A stretch of DNA of 64,000 bases from Cyanodermella asteris (GCA_900618795.1 UYJD01000006.1:1654519-1718518); one strand, 5' to 3'; shown: positions 22,217-33,178, counted from the first letter of the stretch. Translations and numbers: made by a program. The notes: generated by a model from the sequence alone, not told the origin.

Positions 22217-23275
22217 TCACCCGCTCACCAGCACCCAAAGCAAGAAGAAAATCATCAACACGCCCATCATCTTGGCAATCAACCACCGGTTCCCACTCAT
22301 CCGATTCCAATACTTCAACAACTCCCTCTGCGCCCCCTCCACATTCTCCACCGTATCGATCGTATCCTCGTCGATCCGCTGAATCATCTCCCCCTGTTGG
22401 CTTACCATGCTCGCAAGTTGACCAAATATACCCCCTAACTCGTTGATCGTGCGCTCGATCGCCTCGATCGCCTCGCCCCGCTGCTGGATATACGCATTTT
22501 GTGCGGGTGCCGCTTCTTCCATGAGGAGGAGTTGCTGGTCGGTGGCCGGCCCCGTGGAGGAAGGCCGCATTAGCGCGCTGGACCCCGGGTCGAGATTCAG
22601 GACGTCGGCGGAGGAGGAGTAGCCGGGTTTGGGTGTCTGGCTGCGGCGGGGCGTGTTGTAGAGGGGCGAGGCGGATGTTTCGGGCGCTTGCTGGGTGTGC
22701 ATTGTCGCGGCGCCGGAGACGCTGCTGACGAAGTTCTCTTGCCGTGAGCGGCTGGCTTGAATGTTTTTCGTGCGCACCTCGAGCGTCTCTTTAAAGTTGG
22801 CGCCTACGCTCGCGAGTTTACCTTGTAATAACACCACGACATTCTTCTCGTGTTCGCCCTCCTGATCCGCGCCCTTGCCACCTTTTGCGCCGCCCGCCGG
22901 ATGCGCCGCGTTGCTCAGTGTTTGTAATCCCGAGATCTGGTTGTTCAGAGATGAGAGATCTTGCTTGACGACAAAGGTCAGCTCGGCTATCTCGACGGGT
23001 CTGTCGTCGAAGAGCGTTTTCCGCCTTGCGAGCTGCGCGAGGCGTTCGAGTTTCTCCATCGTTCCCGTGATGCCCCGGCCTATTTCTGCGGCTTTCCTTG
23101 CGAATTCGGTGCGCGCTTGTCGGGGATTCGAGGGCGAGCCGTTGGCGGCGTGCCGTTCGGTGGCTGTGAGGAGGGATTGTCGTTGGCCAGCGGGTTTGCG
23201 GGCGTTGGCGCGCTTTTGCGCTTGTTGGAGGACGGCGCGGAACTCGGGGGTTCGGTCTTGTATGGAGGCGGCCAT
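22217..23275 (-). CDS. sed5: Syntaxin-5 / Sed5, Golgi Qa-SNARE
   Basis: Integral-membrane t-SNARE for ER-to-Golgi and intra-Golgi fusion; 352 residues in one exon. The N-terminal peptide SIQDRTPEF is the conserved Sly1 (SM protein)-binding motif of Sed5/syntaxin-5. An Habc-like helical region (~45-190) is followed by a linker and the SNARE helix (~260-320) with the zero-layer glutamine in the MVSQQGEMIQRID stretch. The tail anchor WLIAKMMGVLMIFFLLWVLVSG ends the protein. Length and order match the family. It is divergent from the long disordered-protein gene across 1.15 kb. Confidence 0.95.
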   Translation of the reverse strand: MAASIQDRTPEFRAVLQQAQKRANARKPAGQRQSLLTATERHAANGSPSNPRQARTEFARKAAEIGRGITGTMEKLERLAQLARRKTLFDDRPVEIAELTFVVKQDLSSLNNQISGLQTLSNAAHPAGGAKGGKGADQEGEHEKNVVVLLQGKLASVGANFKETLEVRTKNIQASRSRQENFVSSVSGAATMHTQQAPETSASPLYNTPRRSQTPKPGYSSSADVLNLDPGSSALMRPSSTGPATDQQLLLMEEAAPAQNAYIQQRGEAIEAIERTINELGGIFGQLASMVSQQGEMIQRIDEDTIDTVENVEGAQRELLKYWNRMSGNRWLIAKMMGVLMIFFLLWVLVSG

Positions 23276-24423
23276 GGTGAAGGTATGTGATGAGAGGAAG
23301 GGCAGGAGTGCCTGGGTTTAGGGACGTCCTGGTTGGCAGTTTTGGCAAAAGTGTGTTGGAGGGAAACTGGTATACGCCGTAGTTGGCAATTAGATTGTTA
23401 TTACGCCCAGCTCCTAATTCGTGTGTGGTGTCAGATCCACGATAGGCCTCCTGCTAGTATCGCAAGCCAAGATCGATGCGCTCTCCTCTCCGCCCTCGCG
23501 TCGACTGCTGGATCAGGTCGCTGGTTGCTGGATGCGAATACGAGACTGTGTCAAGTGCTGACGTGGTGGTGTACAAGTGGCGCCTTTGTCTAGGTCATTC
23601 TTAGATATGCGAGCAGGATAGCGTCGAAGCAAGAAGAGGCAGAAAGGTTTCAAAGGCAAATCTATGGTAGAAGCAGTCGGAATGAGCGTCGTGAAGATGG
23701 AGATGTCAGCGTAGAGTGGGAGAAAAGGTTGGATCTGGGACGAGGATGCGTCAGGAGAAGCGATCTGGGCTTTGCGCCACAGAGGTTGTTTGCGCCACAC
23801 TTTGACCCCGTTGCTGTCATTGTGTGGCTGGAGCGCCGTTTCCTGCTTTGGCTGCCGTCGATAAAGTGTGATTTAGCTGCAGCAGCCAAGACTCGGGCAG
23901 CCTCATCTCACATCGCCCCAAACGACTCCTCTTCTCCAGTCATCACCACCACTCCCGACGCCCTCCCTCCTCTCCTGCTTTACGATACCCCGGGGCCTGA
24001 CGTCGGCTGGCAATCGACCGCCCCTTGCCCTTATCTTAATACTTCTACTGCATCTTGCTTCGTCCTGCATTAATCGTGACCGTCCTCTCTCACGCTCGCT
24101 CCGCCCCTTGTGCGACACGCAGCACTCCCTTGAGACACACGCTTTTATCGACGTATCTTTGCATCACTCTTGACCTATAGCGCCATTCTACATCGCGACC
24201 GATCTGCGCCATCCTTGTTGTTGCGGTCGCTCTGTTCTGTCACCCATTCGTTTACATTCACTCGCTCGACCTTGACATGACGACGCGGCCTTGATCTTTG
24301 ACCACCATCCCCCGCCACGGCTGATCGGCGCCGTGCTGCAGCTGCGGCTCTCGTGCAGCCTGGAAAGCCCTCCCTTCAACATCTTCGCGTTGACGGTACT
24401 TCAGGTCGACCTGTTTTGTCACT
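23276..24423. other. Divergent promoter region
   Basis: 1.15 kb between the starts of sed5 (minus) and the long disordered-protein gene (plus). Short open frames only; CT-rich near the plus-strand gene. No defined element recognised. Confidence 0.5.
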
Positions 24424-27400
24424 ATGGCGTCGAACAACCAGCAGCCCTCGTTCAAGACGAACGTCAATCGCATGAAGACGAAGAGATGGGTTGAGGCAAA
24501 ATCATATTCCTACGACGGCGATGACTGGGGTGAAGCCGACGAATATGATGAGTACGACGGCTACGATGATCCCGCGCCTGCTCCGGCACCAGCGGCAGGT
24601 GGCTCAAGGCAACCCGGCGCCGGATATCCTCAGGATCCGCGACAACAGATGGCTCCATTCACAGGCGCGCCTCCACAGCCTGCGTATATCCAGCAGCAAC
24701 CCAGGAGTGGCTCACCCGGCCGACCACCGTTTGCCCAGGATCCCAGAGATCGCTCAGGCTCATTCGATCACGGAGACGAACGGCGCAATTTCTCTGGACC
24801 TCCCGTCCCTGGATCCCCTACTGTAGCACCGCTTCGGACCGCATATGGATCCGCGCCGCGGAATCAGTCACCGATGGGCCGAGGACAGACCAGGACCCCT
24901 GCGTCCCCTCCGTACGCTCAGCAAGCATTCGTTGGTGGGAGACCTAGCGGAGAATATCAGATGCGCGGCGCGTCCGGGCCTCTGCCACCCCCAGGTGCCC
25001 CGTTTGCAGGTCAAGACAATTCTGGAAGAACGTGGTCGATGGGCAGCCAAGGTTCAATAGCGCTGGCACAACGTCGCGACTATCCCCAAGGACCATCCCA
25101 AGGCCAACAGCCACCGGGCCAAGTCCGACCTCCACGTAAAAGCAGCATGGGACAGGCCAGCGCTCCATCGCTGGCAGTTTTGCAGCATGCGGCTCGCTCG
25201 GCGCAGGAACCAGATGCGCAGCTCGACTCTACCCCAACTGCACCATCAGGGACAGAGTCTCCCACACCAAAGATCATTCGGCCTGCTGACATCTACAAAC
25301 GCATTGCAGAGGAAAAGGAACGTGAACGCATGTCCCAGGAATCTGGCCGCCCAAGTATGAGTGATATCATGCGTGACAAGGAGAGCGAGGCCCCCGACAG
25401 TTCTAGTTCAGCTTTGCGACCCAGAAAGACGACGCTGGATACCGTGGCCGAGCGGAAGAGCGAATATGGCCTAGAAGGCCCTCTCAGCAAGGGCTCCGCT
25501 CCAGCCGCGTCAGCGCCTCAAGTTGCAGCCGCAAACATGACTGAAGAGCACAAAAGATTCTCGACAAGTCCACAGCTTCCCGACTTTGAATCTGGCTTCG
25601 GCGACGACTGGATGAGCGGTTTCGGACCTACTGCGACGCAGCAGTCGAGCGTCGCAGCGGTTCAGCGACAGGCCCAGGCCAGCACAACGGCGAGAGAGGC
25701 CGACATTGCTCCAGGCACTACCAGTGCAGAACTGAAACACAAACCTTCTGATGGTTTCAGATCTATTGTCCATCAGGCCTTTGATGAACCTGTGATAGCG
25801 AATACACCGGTAGGATCCGAGGTAGCTAGAAGTGATACGACCAGCACAAATGCGATCAGTCCCATTGTCAGCCGAAATTCTAGCAAAGAGCAGGCCAAGG
25901 GTGCAGAGCTTCGAGCGGTCAACATGGGCGCCATTGCCGAGGAAGGAAATATTGGGGCTCCATACGAAGACGGTCGACAGAGCGTACCTAAACAAATTGA
26001 CGGGAAAGCCCAACCTACTGATGACCTTCCTCCAGGTTTCATACCTGGTCATCGTCGCAATACAAGTGTTCCGAGCCCGGGAAATAGTCCGGCTAGACAG
26101 CCAAAGCTCGAAGTACGGAACACGCCCCAGGATGAAGAAGGAGTAGAATTTGCAACAGCAACCCCCATCGAAGAAAGGGAAAGCCGCCAAAGAGCTGCAA
26201 GTGTGGCGAAGGCCTCTCAAATCCAAAACGTTGTCGAGACTCTAGCTCAGCAGGCTCGTGAGAGATCGGATTCTCAAACATCTCCTGTCCGGGGAGAGTC
26301 ACCTACTAAAGGCCGTGTACGAGACCTAGTTGGAAAAGCCGAGAGCGCTAGCAGTAGCCGACGTGGTTCGGCATCGTCTCAAACTGGTGGTTTGCGTCCA
26401 AGTCAAGACCGTGCTGATAGTTTCAGACCACAGTTACCAGGAGGTTGGAATTCCTACGTCACTAACCCGATGAGCCCTTCTCCGGACCGAGGCGTATCTC
26501 CACGACCGGAGCCCATGAAATCACCGAGTTCCGGCACGACTGAAGATGTTCGACCGTCTCATCTCCCTGGTGTAGCCGTCAACCCGACGCTGCTTGGTCA
26601 TGGAGGCGCTTCGCCAACAGCCGACTCGGCCACTCCTAATATGGCAACAGAAGGGATAGACATTGAGCCAACAACTCGGAAGCGGTCTCTTGCTCAGAAT
26701 GAAGCAGGTGACCCAATCGATCCTGGCAAAGATCCTCTTGCGGCTGTCAAGGCCGCAGGAGCTGCTCTCGCCGGAGCAGTAACAGCAGCAACAGGACTCG
26801 ATGATCGTAAAGCCAACGAGCCGACGTCGGATCGATACGGGACGCCGCGTGGGCAGCATGGAATCGAGACAGGCGGCACGACAATGTTTCCGGAGGCAAC
26901 TCGCCCTGCGATGCCCCCCAGTGTTGATTCTACCGCCACCAGTATTCTGCAGACACCGAGGGGATACAGCCCGAACAGAACGTCAGAAGAGCCTTCGGAA
27001 GATGACATTCCTGCGGTTGCTCCTCTCAGACAGAAGGGTCCTGGTACACCTGGCTCGCCCACCACATCGTCTGCATTACCGGAAGCAGGACAGTTCTCTC
27101 CGACTCAATTGCCCGGTCTTACTGGTGCGTCTCGTGACACCTCCGTGGATGAGCACGACAGGCACATGCGCGATATTGTCAGACAGTTGACTCCAAATCC
27201 GCCCGGCTCTGAGCCACAAGCAAGTCACCCATCCACTCCAACACCGCCTCAGGCGTTTCCTACCGTCCAACAATCACCCATGCAGCAGCCTCCCCCCGCG
27301 AATGCTCCTGCCCTACCATCTGCTCGACAAGGGAAACAGAAGACCTTGAAGCACAAATTCAGCTGGGAAGCCGACTCGGAAGACGAAGAGGAGATCGCTC

Positions 27401-28293
27401 CCGCACCGGCAGCTCAAGCTGTACCCACGGCCCAGACACACGCCGCGCCCGCGCCCGTGACACCTCAGTCATCTGCTCCGATCATTGTTCCAACTCAGAC
27501 GATCACAACTGTTAAGAGCTCACCTGTTCCTGAACTCGACTCGTCGCCATCAACATTTCAGCACGGCTTCATGAGCCCTGCTAACCCTGCAGCTAAGCCT
27601 GAGGGGCCCGCCGCGCTCGAGCTTCCAGCGATCAGGACATCGTCTGATGCGGAGGACTCTAGACAGGTATCTGAATTGTCGGTTGGCACATCTCCAAAGA
27701 CAGACCGGCCATCTGTGGATGGAGAACAACTCAAGTCTCCACCGCCTCCTACGGTGCTGTCAAAAAATGATGTCTCGCCAATGTCTCCGTCAGACGACTC
27801 TCGCTCCGTCGAACATCAACAGTTCCAGCCGCCAAGCCAAGGCGCCAGACAGCGCGGCCAGACACTTTCTGGCACTCAGGGCCAGGTTCCAGCCTTCAGA
27901 GAGATTCTGGCCATGAAATCACCTGAAGACAGACTTCGTGTATATCGCACCACTCAGGACACATTCTCAAATATGAACACTGGACTGAGCAACTGGATAC
28001 AGGTCATGGGAGAGAAGCACCCTGAACATAGGCCATTGCTACAGACCGCTGGTAACTTTACGGCTCCCACGCCCGGTTTGCCGGCTGCGCCACGTCCTCA
28101 GGCCGGCGCGTCCACCACATCGGGCTCAGGATCTGGCTTCATTGGCCTGAGGAAAGCCGGTGCGGCAGCAGCACCATCCATGGGCGAAGCAGGAGCAGTT
28201 CTCAAGTCAGCCGGTCGGGACACGAAGAAATTGGCCAAGGGACTATTTGCGAAGGGGCGAAGCAAGTTTGGACGAGACAAGGTAGATAACTGA
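24424..28293 (+). CDS. Long disordered fungal protein, N-terminal part / short isoform
   Basis: 1289 codons in one open frame. The first ~45 residues (NRMKTKRWVEAKSYSYDGDD, then GEADEYDEYDGY) form a conserved N-terminus I recall from many Pezizomycotina proteins of unknown function. Most of the rest is Ser/Pro/Gln-rich and disordered. Near the end is a helical patch (residues ~1165-1205: AFREILAMKSPEDRLRVYRT and GLSNWIQVMGEKHPEH), then a basic end GLFAKGRSKFGRDK. Reading through the splice donor at 28282 adds VDN and a stop, giving a 1289-residue form. Splicing 28282-28598 (317 nt) instead continues into the next 1165 codons. Both forms are plausible: the KVDN-type ending looks natural, and the downstream frame has no start codon of its own. 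Function unknown; candidate actin- or membrane-associated scaffold only by style. Confidence 0.8.
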   Translation: MASNNQQPSFKTNVNRMKTKRWVEAKSYSYDGDDWGEADEYDEYDGYDDPAPAPAPAAGGSRQPGAGYPQDPRQQMAPFTGAPPQPAYIQQQPRSGSPGRPPFAQDPRDRSGSFDHGDERRNFSGPPVPGSPTVAPLRTAYGSAPRNQSPMGRGQTRTPASPPYAQQAFVGGRPSGEYQMRGASGPLPPPGAPFAGQDNSGRTWSMGSQGSIALAQRRDYPQGPSQGQQPPGQVRPPRKSSMGQASAPSLAVLQHAARSAQEPDAQLDSTPTAPSGTESPTPKIIRPADIYKRIAEEKERERMSQESGRPSMSDIMRDKESEAPDSSSSALRPRKTTLDTVAERKSEYGLEGPLSKGSAPAASAPQVAAANMTEEHKRFSTSPQLPDFESGFGDDWMSGFGPTATQQSSVAAVQRQAQASTTAREADIAPGTTSAELKHKPSDGFRSIVHQAFDEPVIANTPVGSEVARSDTTSTNAISPIVSRNSSKEQAKGAELRAVNMGAIAEEGNIGAPYEDGRQSVPKQIDGKAQPTDDLPPGFIPGHRRNTSVPSPGNSPARQPKLEVRNTPQDEEGVEFATATPIEERESRQRAASVAKASQIQNVVETLAQQARERSDSQTSPVRGESPTKGRVRDLVGKAESASSSRRGSASSQTGGLRPSQDRADSFRPQLPGGWNSYVTNPMSPSPDRGVSPRPEPMKSPSSGTTEDVRPSHLPGVAVNPTLLGHGGASPTADSATPNMATEGIDIEPTTRKRSLAQNEAGDPIDPGKDPLAAVKAAGAALAGAVTAATGLDDRKANEPTSDRYGTPRGQHGIETGGTTMFPEATRPAMPPSVDSTATSILQTPRGYSPNRTSEEPSEDDIPAVAPLRQKGPGTPGSPTTSSALPEAGQFSPTQLPGLTGASRDTSVDEHDRHMRDIVRQLTPNPPGSEPQASHPSTPTPPQAFPTVQQSPMQQPPPANAPALPSARQGKQKTLKHKFSWEADSEDEEEIAPAPAAQAVPTAQTHAAPAPVTPQSSAPIIVPTQTITTVKSSPVPELDSSPSTFQHGFMSPANPAAKPEGPAALELPAIRTSSDAEDSRQVSELSVGTSPKTDRPSVDGEQLKSPPPPTVLSKNDVSPMSPSDDSRSVEHQQFQPPSQGARQRGQTLSGTQGQVPAFREILAMKSPEDRLRVYRTTQDTFSNMNTGLSNWIQVMGEKHPEHRPLLQTAGNFTAPTPGLPAAPRPQAGASTTSGSGSGFIGLRKAGAAAAPSMGEAGAVLKSAGRDTKKLAKGLFAKGRSKFGRDKVDN

Positions 28294-28598
28294 TTTTTTC
28301 ATTTGTTATAACGCTCCTATCTACACCTGTGCCACTAATGTTGGATTCGCATGCGCTGTTATACTGGTCATGGATACTGTCGAAAGGCATCGAGGGACAA
28401 TATGGCAAGTCACTAGCTTCTTGAAGCATCTTGCCATATTTGTCTGGGAAACTTTGTGCTGAAGGGCGATGATCTTTGTGTGCGATACGCGTTTGTTGGC
28501 GCGTGGGATGTACATAATGCATGCGATGAAATCAGGTCACATCAGTTTTGTCTCCACCCATGTCGTATCGGTCGTGATGTTGATCTTTCGTGTTGCAG
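28282..28598 (+). promoter_or_regulatory. Alternative last intron / 3' UTR with perfect hairpin
   Basis: A 317-nt segment, far longer than the 50-60 nt usual here, with donor GTAGAT at 28282 and acceptor TTGCAG at 28593-28598. If unspliced, the upstream frame stops after three codons. Inside, 28399-28409 (AATATGGCAAG) and 28430-28440 (CTTGCCATATT) are perfectly complementary over 11 bp and enclose a smaller palindrome, GCTTCTTGAAGC (28416-28427). This could form a strong RNA stem-loop affecting splice choice, 3' processing or stability. Structure observed; regulation inferred. Confidence 0.55.
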
Positions 28599-31500
28599 GG
28601 TTCGTCCAAGCTCGCGTCTTTCTCGAATTCTCCGCAACAATACCAGCCCGTTCGCCCCGGGGTAACGGCTTCGCCTCAAGCCAAAACCGAGGTCCAGTAC
28701 ATCCCGTATAGGTCTGGCCAGCAGGCGATCGCCCAAGCGGCACCCCAAGCTGTTCGTATGGGCCCTCATCAAACTCATGTGGTTGGAAACAGTGCCATCC
28801 CTGCTCCGAATCCTGCCCCGGTCGATTCTGCGCAGCCGCCACCGGCGCCCACATCTCATGCGGCGCACCACGCGGTAAACCAGAAGTCGTTGCCGGATAT
28901 TCCCCTCGACTCACCCGCAGCAGGCGTAGCGCGTCGACCCTCTGATGTATCAGATCTCACCCGCAGTAGCGTCGATGAAGATCGCATGGGAGAGATCCCC
29001 ATCGTACTGCCACCCGCACCCGAGTCACCTCCCAAAGCCAAAGCACCGCTCAGGCAGCGATTGACCATCCATCAGAAGGACATCACCCCATTCGAAGTAA
29101 GCTTCCCAAAGGACCTGTTGGACAGCGAGACCTTCACAGCGCATCACGTTGAGGACGAAAATATTCCACCTATACCTTCCGTTCTGGATGCCGGGAAGCC
29201 CGGCACGACGACAGAGGACGAAGTCATTCCCGATCACACGACACCAACGCAAACCAAGTTTCCCCAGCGCACACAATCTCTGTCGGCGGGTCGCACACTA
29301 GACCCGGGTGTCGAAAACTTCAACACCACGCCATCCTGGCTGAACTGGGATCCCGCCAGCTCTCCAGCTCCATCCAACTTTTTCGGCCACAGCTCGCCAA
29401 GCAACAAATCGACGAAATCCTCGCCTTCGAACGTCAAGAGCAAGCGCGCATCCCTGCAAATTTCCCTGCAGTCTCCCGAACGCAAGACGACCTTGGCGGG
29501 GGCCAAGCCGATTGAAGAAGACGATGAAGTTGCAGCTTCCGAGGACCTAGCTCCCGACGTCGCCGTTGCCGGTGCGGAAGATCGGCCGTTTTCGTTCATT
29601 AAATTCGGTGATCGGCCTGAGGCCGATTTTAGTTTGAATGAGGTTGCGTATAGGGTGTCGAGTCGCCGGTCCTCGGTCGTCACTGAGTCAACGGGAGAGC
29701 ATATTTCATCGAGGGCCTCTACAAGAGATGGTGCGCTTGATGAAGAGTTTGATGAGAGCTCAGATGAAGAGGGCAGTAAGCCACTGCCTGAGCTTCCGCG
29801 TGCTGCTGCTGAGGCTAAGAGGGTTGCGATGGGGGGCGCCGGATCTACCACTATTACGCCTCTTCCAGGACCAGACAAGACTGTTGATGCCGGGCGATCA
29901 GCGATGGGGAGCGGGCAATACGCAACCATGCCGGCTCGTCAGGGCCCGAAAGTGTCACTCTTCCCCCAGGCAAGGAGCCGGCCTGGTACGAGTGAAAGAC
30001 AGGAGAGCGGTCCCCATGGAGATTTCGGCCCTCCACGTGCGCAGAATCAACCGCAGCACGAGGTATCTGAGAGCATGCCAGTTTCCGGTGCGAAAGCACC
30101 AAGGCATCGCAGGACTTTCTCGGGCGCAAACCTGCTACAGCGTGCCCTGACTGCGGGCATGAACACTCTGGAGGGGCCAAAGCGCGACAGGAACGTCGTC
30201 AAGGCAGAAAAGACTGACAAGCAGCGGCGTCGTTTTTCCAATCTAAACATACTTGCGAAGCCAAAGCCCGCTCGGAGGGTGCCTATCGAAGACCCCACGC
30301 CCCCCGGGACAAGCAGGATTCCGCAAGGATCGATTGTGGGCGGACTTGGTGACCTGGCGACTACTGCTCAACCTTTTTATGATTATCCCCCTCGAGGACA
30401 ATCGTTGCAGCGCCCGAATCTACCGGATCCCATCCACGTCGCCCCAATCGAGGGATACTACAGTCCTGAAGGAGACGCGACGCAATTTCCTGCTCCGCTG
30501 TCTTCTCCGATTCCTCCGACACATATTGCCAGTCAATATAATGACTTGCACATTGGGGCCATGTCACTAACCAGCACGATGCCAGTCCCGTCGACAAGTC
30601 AGCATATGCCTACTGACATGCAGAAAAGAAGTCCTGAGCCAGGCCGTTACGAAAATCGAATCAACTCAAGCGCCTTTAATGAGTCGAATGACGTCGTGCG
30701 CCAAGCAATGTACACGCAGCAGACGCAAAACTATAGCGCGCCGCGTTTGCTGCAACAACAAGCGCTCTTACCGGCCCAGGCGCACTCTCCGAACTTAAGT
30801 CAACCACCAACTGCACAAGGATCTGCTCGGCATCAAGCACGACTTCCACAATGGAGTCAGTCTACACCCCCTGCCGTGAGCGATCGGACTTTGCCTGCAT
30901 CCCGTCCCTCGCCGCATTCCCCACCCGCCAACAGTCCGCCAACAGCGCAACTTCCTCGGGTACCTCGTGTCGCTCAGAAACTTCAACGCGAGGTGACTCT
31001 CCGTCAAGGTCTCGATTCTCCTCATCGTTCCATTGATCCTGAGCAGCTTGTTCCAGTAGATAATGCCAACACCGTCTCGTCATTGGACCTTCCTCTCGAC
31101 CGCCGCCCCTTGGACGCGTTTCCGCGCCCACCAAGCAAGTCGTCCAACGCATCTGTTTCCGGGCTTTTACCCGACAATCGCTCTTCAGCTTCTGGACCTC
31201 ACATCTCGCCGAGTCTATCCGTAGCAACTACACACCGCTCTCGCGGCCCGAGTCTATCGGTTGACACCAACTTGGCGAATAGTGTGAGCGAAGGGAGGAA
31301 AAGCGGAATGAGTCAGGCTAGCCAGGCGCAGAGTCAACGACGCCCATCGAACGTTGCTCTTAGTGCTGGCCCAGGCGGAAGTCAGGGCAACAGCAATGAG
31401 GCCAGCAAGAATGCAGGCTCCAGTAACGTTGAATTGGTCGGCAACGTTGATGCCAAGGCGAATCCGCGCTCTGCCCAGCACACTTCAGGCCAAGCGACGC

Positions 31501-32093
31501 CATTCAGCGAAGATGACTTACCTTCCGGTCTTTCCGCCCTACAGCACTCTCTGGCTCGCCATACTGCAGAATCGTCTCCAATACCCGCACGCGCTCTGCC
31601 TCCTCAACATCCCCGCAGTCCTCAAGGTCTTGGACTCAAGATGCCGCCGGCAGCAGCAGCAAATACTACTACCGACAAAAAACACGCGGCAGAGACACCA
31701 CTTGACAGAGCCAGCCCCACGGCAACTGCCAGGAATATGACTATACAGCCCGCAACATTACGGAGAATGAGGCAGAGAGAAATCGAGCTGGGAGGCGAGA
31801 CGAGACTGAGCAGCCCTATGGGCCCCGATGGGGCTCTCGACATCATGCCCATGCCAAAACTGGACACTGCAATCTTTGCTCCCGCCAGCGCCAAGGGCGA
31901 GAAAGAACTTGAGACGAACACGGGCGCGTCAAAAAAGGGACCTGTCGAGGAAGAAGACGGAGACGGAGAAAGAAAGGGTCTTGGTCGGCTGGAGATCCCG
32001 GCGAGGGACGCAGAGGACGATACGGAGGAAAAGATCGTGATGACCGCGACCAGTTTCCCAGGTCAGGAATGGAACCCGTACGAGGGGTTTTGA
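28599..32093 (+). CDS. Long disordered fungal protein, C-terminal exon
   Basis: An open frame of 1164 codons plus stop that begins right after a splice acceptor (GTGTTGCAG). Its first ATG lies only about 50 codons in, so I read it as the last exon of the gene starting at 24424 (phase 0 join FGRDK to GSSKLASF), making a protein of about 2450 residues. Sequence is almost wholly disordered, rich in Ser, Pro, Gln and Ala. It has a somewhat conserved-looking block RQRLTIHQKDITPFEVSFPKDL (~150-170 of the exon) broken from the next by acidic linkers. Another feature is RHRRTFSGANLLQRAL (possible phosphorylation site RRTFS). The end is ATSFPGQEWNPYEGF. An independent gene with its own promoter in the 317-nt gap is the alternative. 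Confidence 0.7.
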   Translation, partial: GSSKLASFSNSPQQYQPVRPGVTASPQAKTEVQYIPYRSGQQAIAQAAPQAVRMGPHQTHVVGNSAIPAPNPAPVDSAQPPPAPTSHAAHHAVNQKSLPDIPLDSPAAGVARRPSDVSDLTRSSVDEDRMGEIPIVLPPAPESPPKAKAPLRQRLTIHQKDITPFEVSFPKDLLDSETFTAHHVEDENIPPIPSVLDAGKPGTTTEDEVIPDHTTPTQTKFPQRTQSLSAGRTLDPGVENFNTTPSWLNWDPASSPAPSNFFGHSSPSNKSTKSSPSNVKSKRASLQISLQSPERKTTLAGAKPIEEDDEVAASEDLAPDVAVAGAEDRPFSFIKFGDRPEADFSLNEVAYRVSSRRSSVVTESTGEHISSRASTRDGALDEEFDESSDEEGSKPLPELPRAAAEAKRVAMGGAGSTTITPLPGPDKTVDAGRSAMGSGQYATMPARQGPKVSLFPQARSRPGTSERQESGPHGDFGPPRAQNQPQHEVSESMPVSGAKAPRHRRTFSGANLLQRALTAGMNTLEGPKRDRNVVKAEKTDKQRRRFSNLNILAKPKPARRVPIEDPTPPGTSRIPQGSIVGGLGDLATTAQPFYDYPPRGQSLQRPNLPDPIHVAPIEGYYSPEGDATQFPAPLSSPIPPTHIASQYNDLHIGAMSLTSTMPVPSTSQHMPTDMQKRSPEPGRYENRINSSAFNESNDVVRQAMYTQQTQNYSAPRLLQQQALLPAQAHSPNLSQPPTAQGSARHQARLPQWSQSTPPAVSDRTLPASRPSPHSPPANSPPTAQLPRVPRVAQKLQREVTLRQGLDSPHRSIDPEQLVPVDNANTVSSLDLPLDRRPLDAFPRPPSKSSNASVSGLLPDNRSSASGPHISPSLSVATTHRSRGPSLSVDTNLANSVSEGRKSGMSQASQAQSQRRPSNVALSAGPGGSQGNSNEASKNAGSSNVELVGNVDAKANPRSAQHTSGQATPFSEDDLPSGLSALQHSLARHTAESSPIPARALPPQHPRSPQGLGLKMPPAAAANTTTDKKHAAETPLDRASPTATARNMTIQPATLRRMRQREIELGGETRLSSPMGPDGALDIMPMPKLDTAIFAPASAKGEKELETNTGASKKGPVEEEDGDGERKGLGRLEIPARDAEDDTEEKIVMTATSFPGQEWNPYEGF

Positions 32094-33178
32094 AACCCCG
32101 TCGACCCTCTTCGCGACCCGCCAAAACGCCGCTCAATTTTCCGCGGGTGACTTCTCCCACGTGTTCGGGACAGCCGAATTTGGCGTCTCGGGTCGGAGAA
32201 AAAAAAGAGGACGATTAATTATGACTGGTTACGATTGTGCATATTCGTTGCGCCGCGCATATGCGAATACCCCAACGCACGTATTGATTATTTCATAGCT
32301 TTTTTTCTTCTCCCCCGGGCTTTTTTGGGACCGGGGTCTTGGAAGTTCGGACTTGCATGTTCATGGGCTTGGCTTTCACATAGCATTTTGAGCGTACTCG
32401 TTTCGCATTGAGGGAATTGATGATTTTGTCCCCGGTTTGGGCGACTTTGCACATCTAGGTTGTACTTGTCTGTCGCTTGTGCTCGCCGGAGATCTTTCGT
32501 TGTATCGCCGATGTGATGACAGGATGACAGCAATCCTGATGACGGGGGTAGTTGTAGGGAATGCGGGCCCTCACTTGCATATTACCCGAACGGGTGGGCG
32601 GCCTTGGCGTGCGGACTGGACCCCCTCCGCTTCACGACATATATAGCTCACTTTACATATACCTGCACGCAATGTTGCAATCGATCGATAATGCGAATGT
32701 GGTAGATTTTTGTTCTTGAAGTAACGGATGTAGGTGTTCTATTCTAATTCTCGTCCTGGAGAAGCACCATCGACGCCACTTGATCGTCTTCGGGAAAGGT
32801 CACGTGCCCGCGGCAACGTGCCCGTGGCAATGTGCCCCTCACAATCGGGTCGGTTCTTCGTTTATACCGCGCGGATGTTCATTTTGTCTGCTTGACTGCA
32901 GGCGGAGACGAACGTGAGCATTACTTCTATATAGTACTGTGGCAAGTCGGCTGTGACATTCGTCTGTTCTACCTACAGCTCGGTGACTGTGCTTGCTACG
33001 CACCTCTTCCCATGAGACGATCATGGTAATGTCGGTGGGCAGCAAGTCTGCCGGACAGGTCACAATGGTGAGAAAGTCTCTCTCTATACCTTCTCCAGCA
33101 TTAGTTCATCGATCGAGTCTGCAATCTCGACGAAACTTCTCTTATCAATTCGAAGCACATAATGTCCAACCTTCCTTG
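32094..33178. other. Intergenic, no gene supported
   Basis: The 1.1 kb after the long gene includes A-rich (GGAGAAAAAAAAGAGG, ~32196) and T-rich tracts compatible with 3' processing signals. No coding sequence seen. Confidence 0.5.

Noticed and set aside
28590-32093. A separate gene for the second half of the long disordered protein
   Set aside because: The frame starts at a splice acceptor with no ATG for about 50 codons, and joins the upstream exon in phase. Treated as the last exon.
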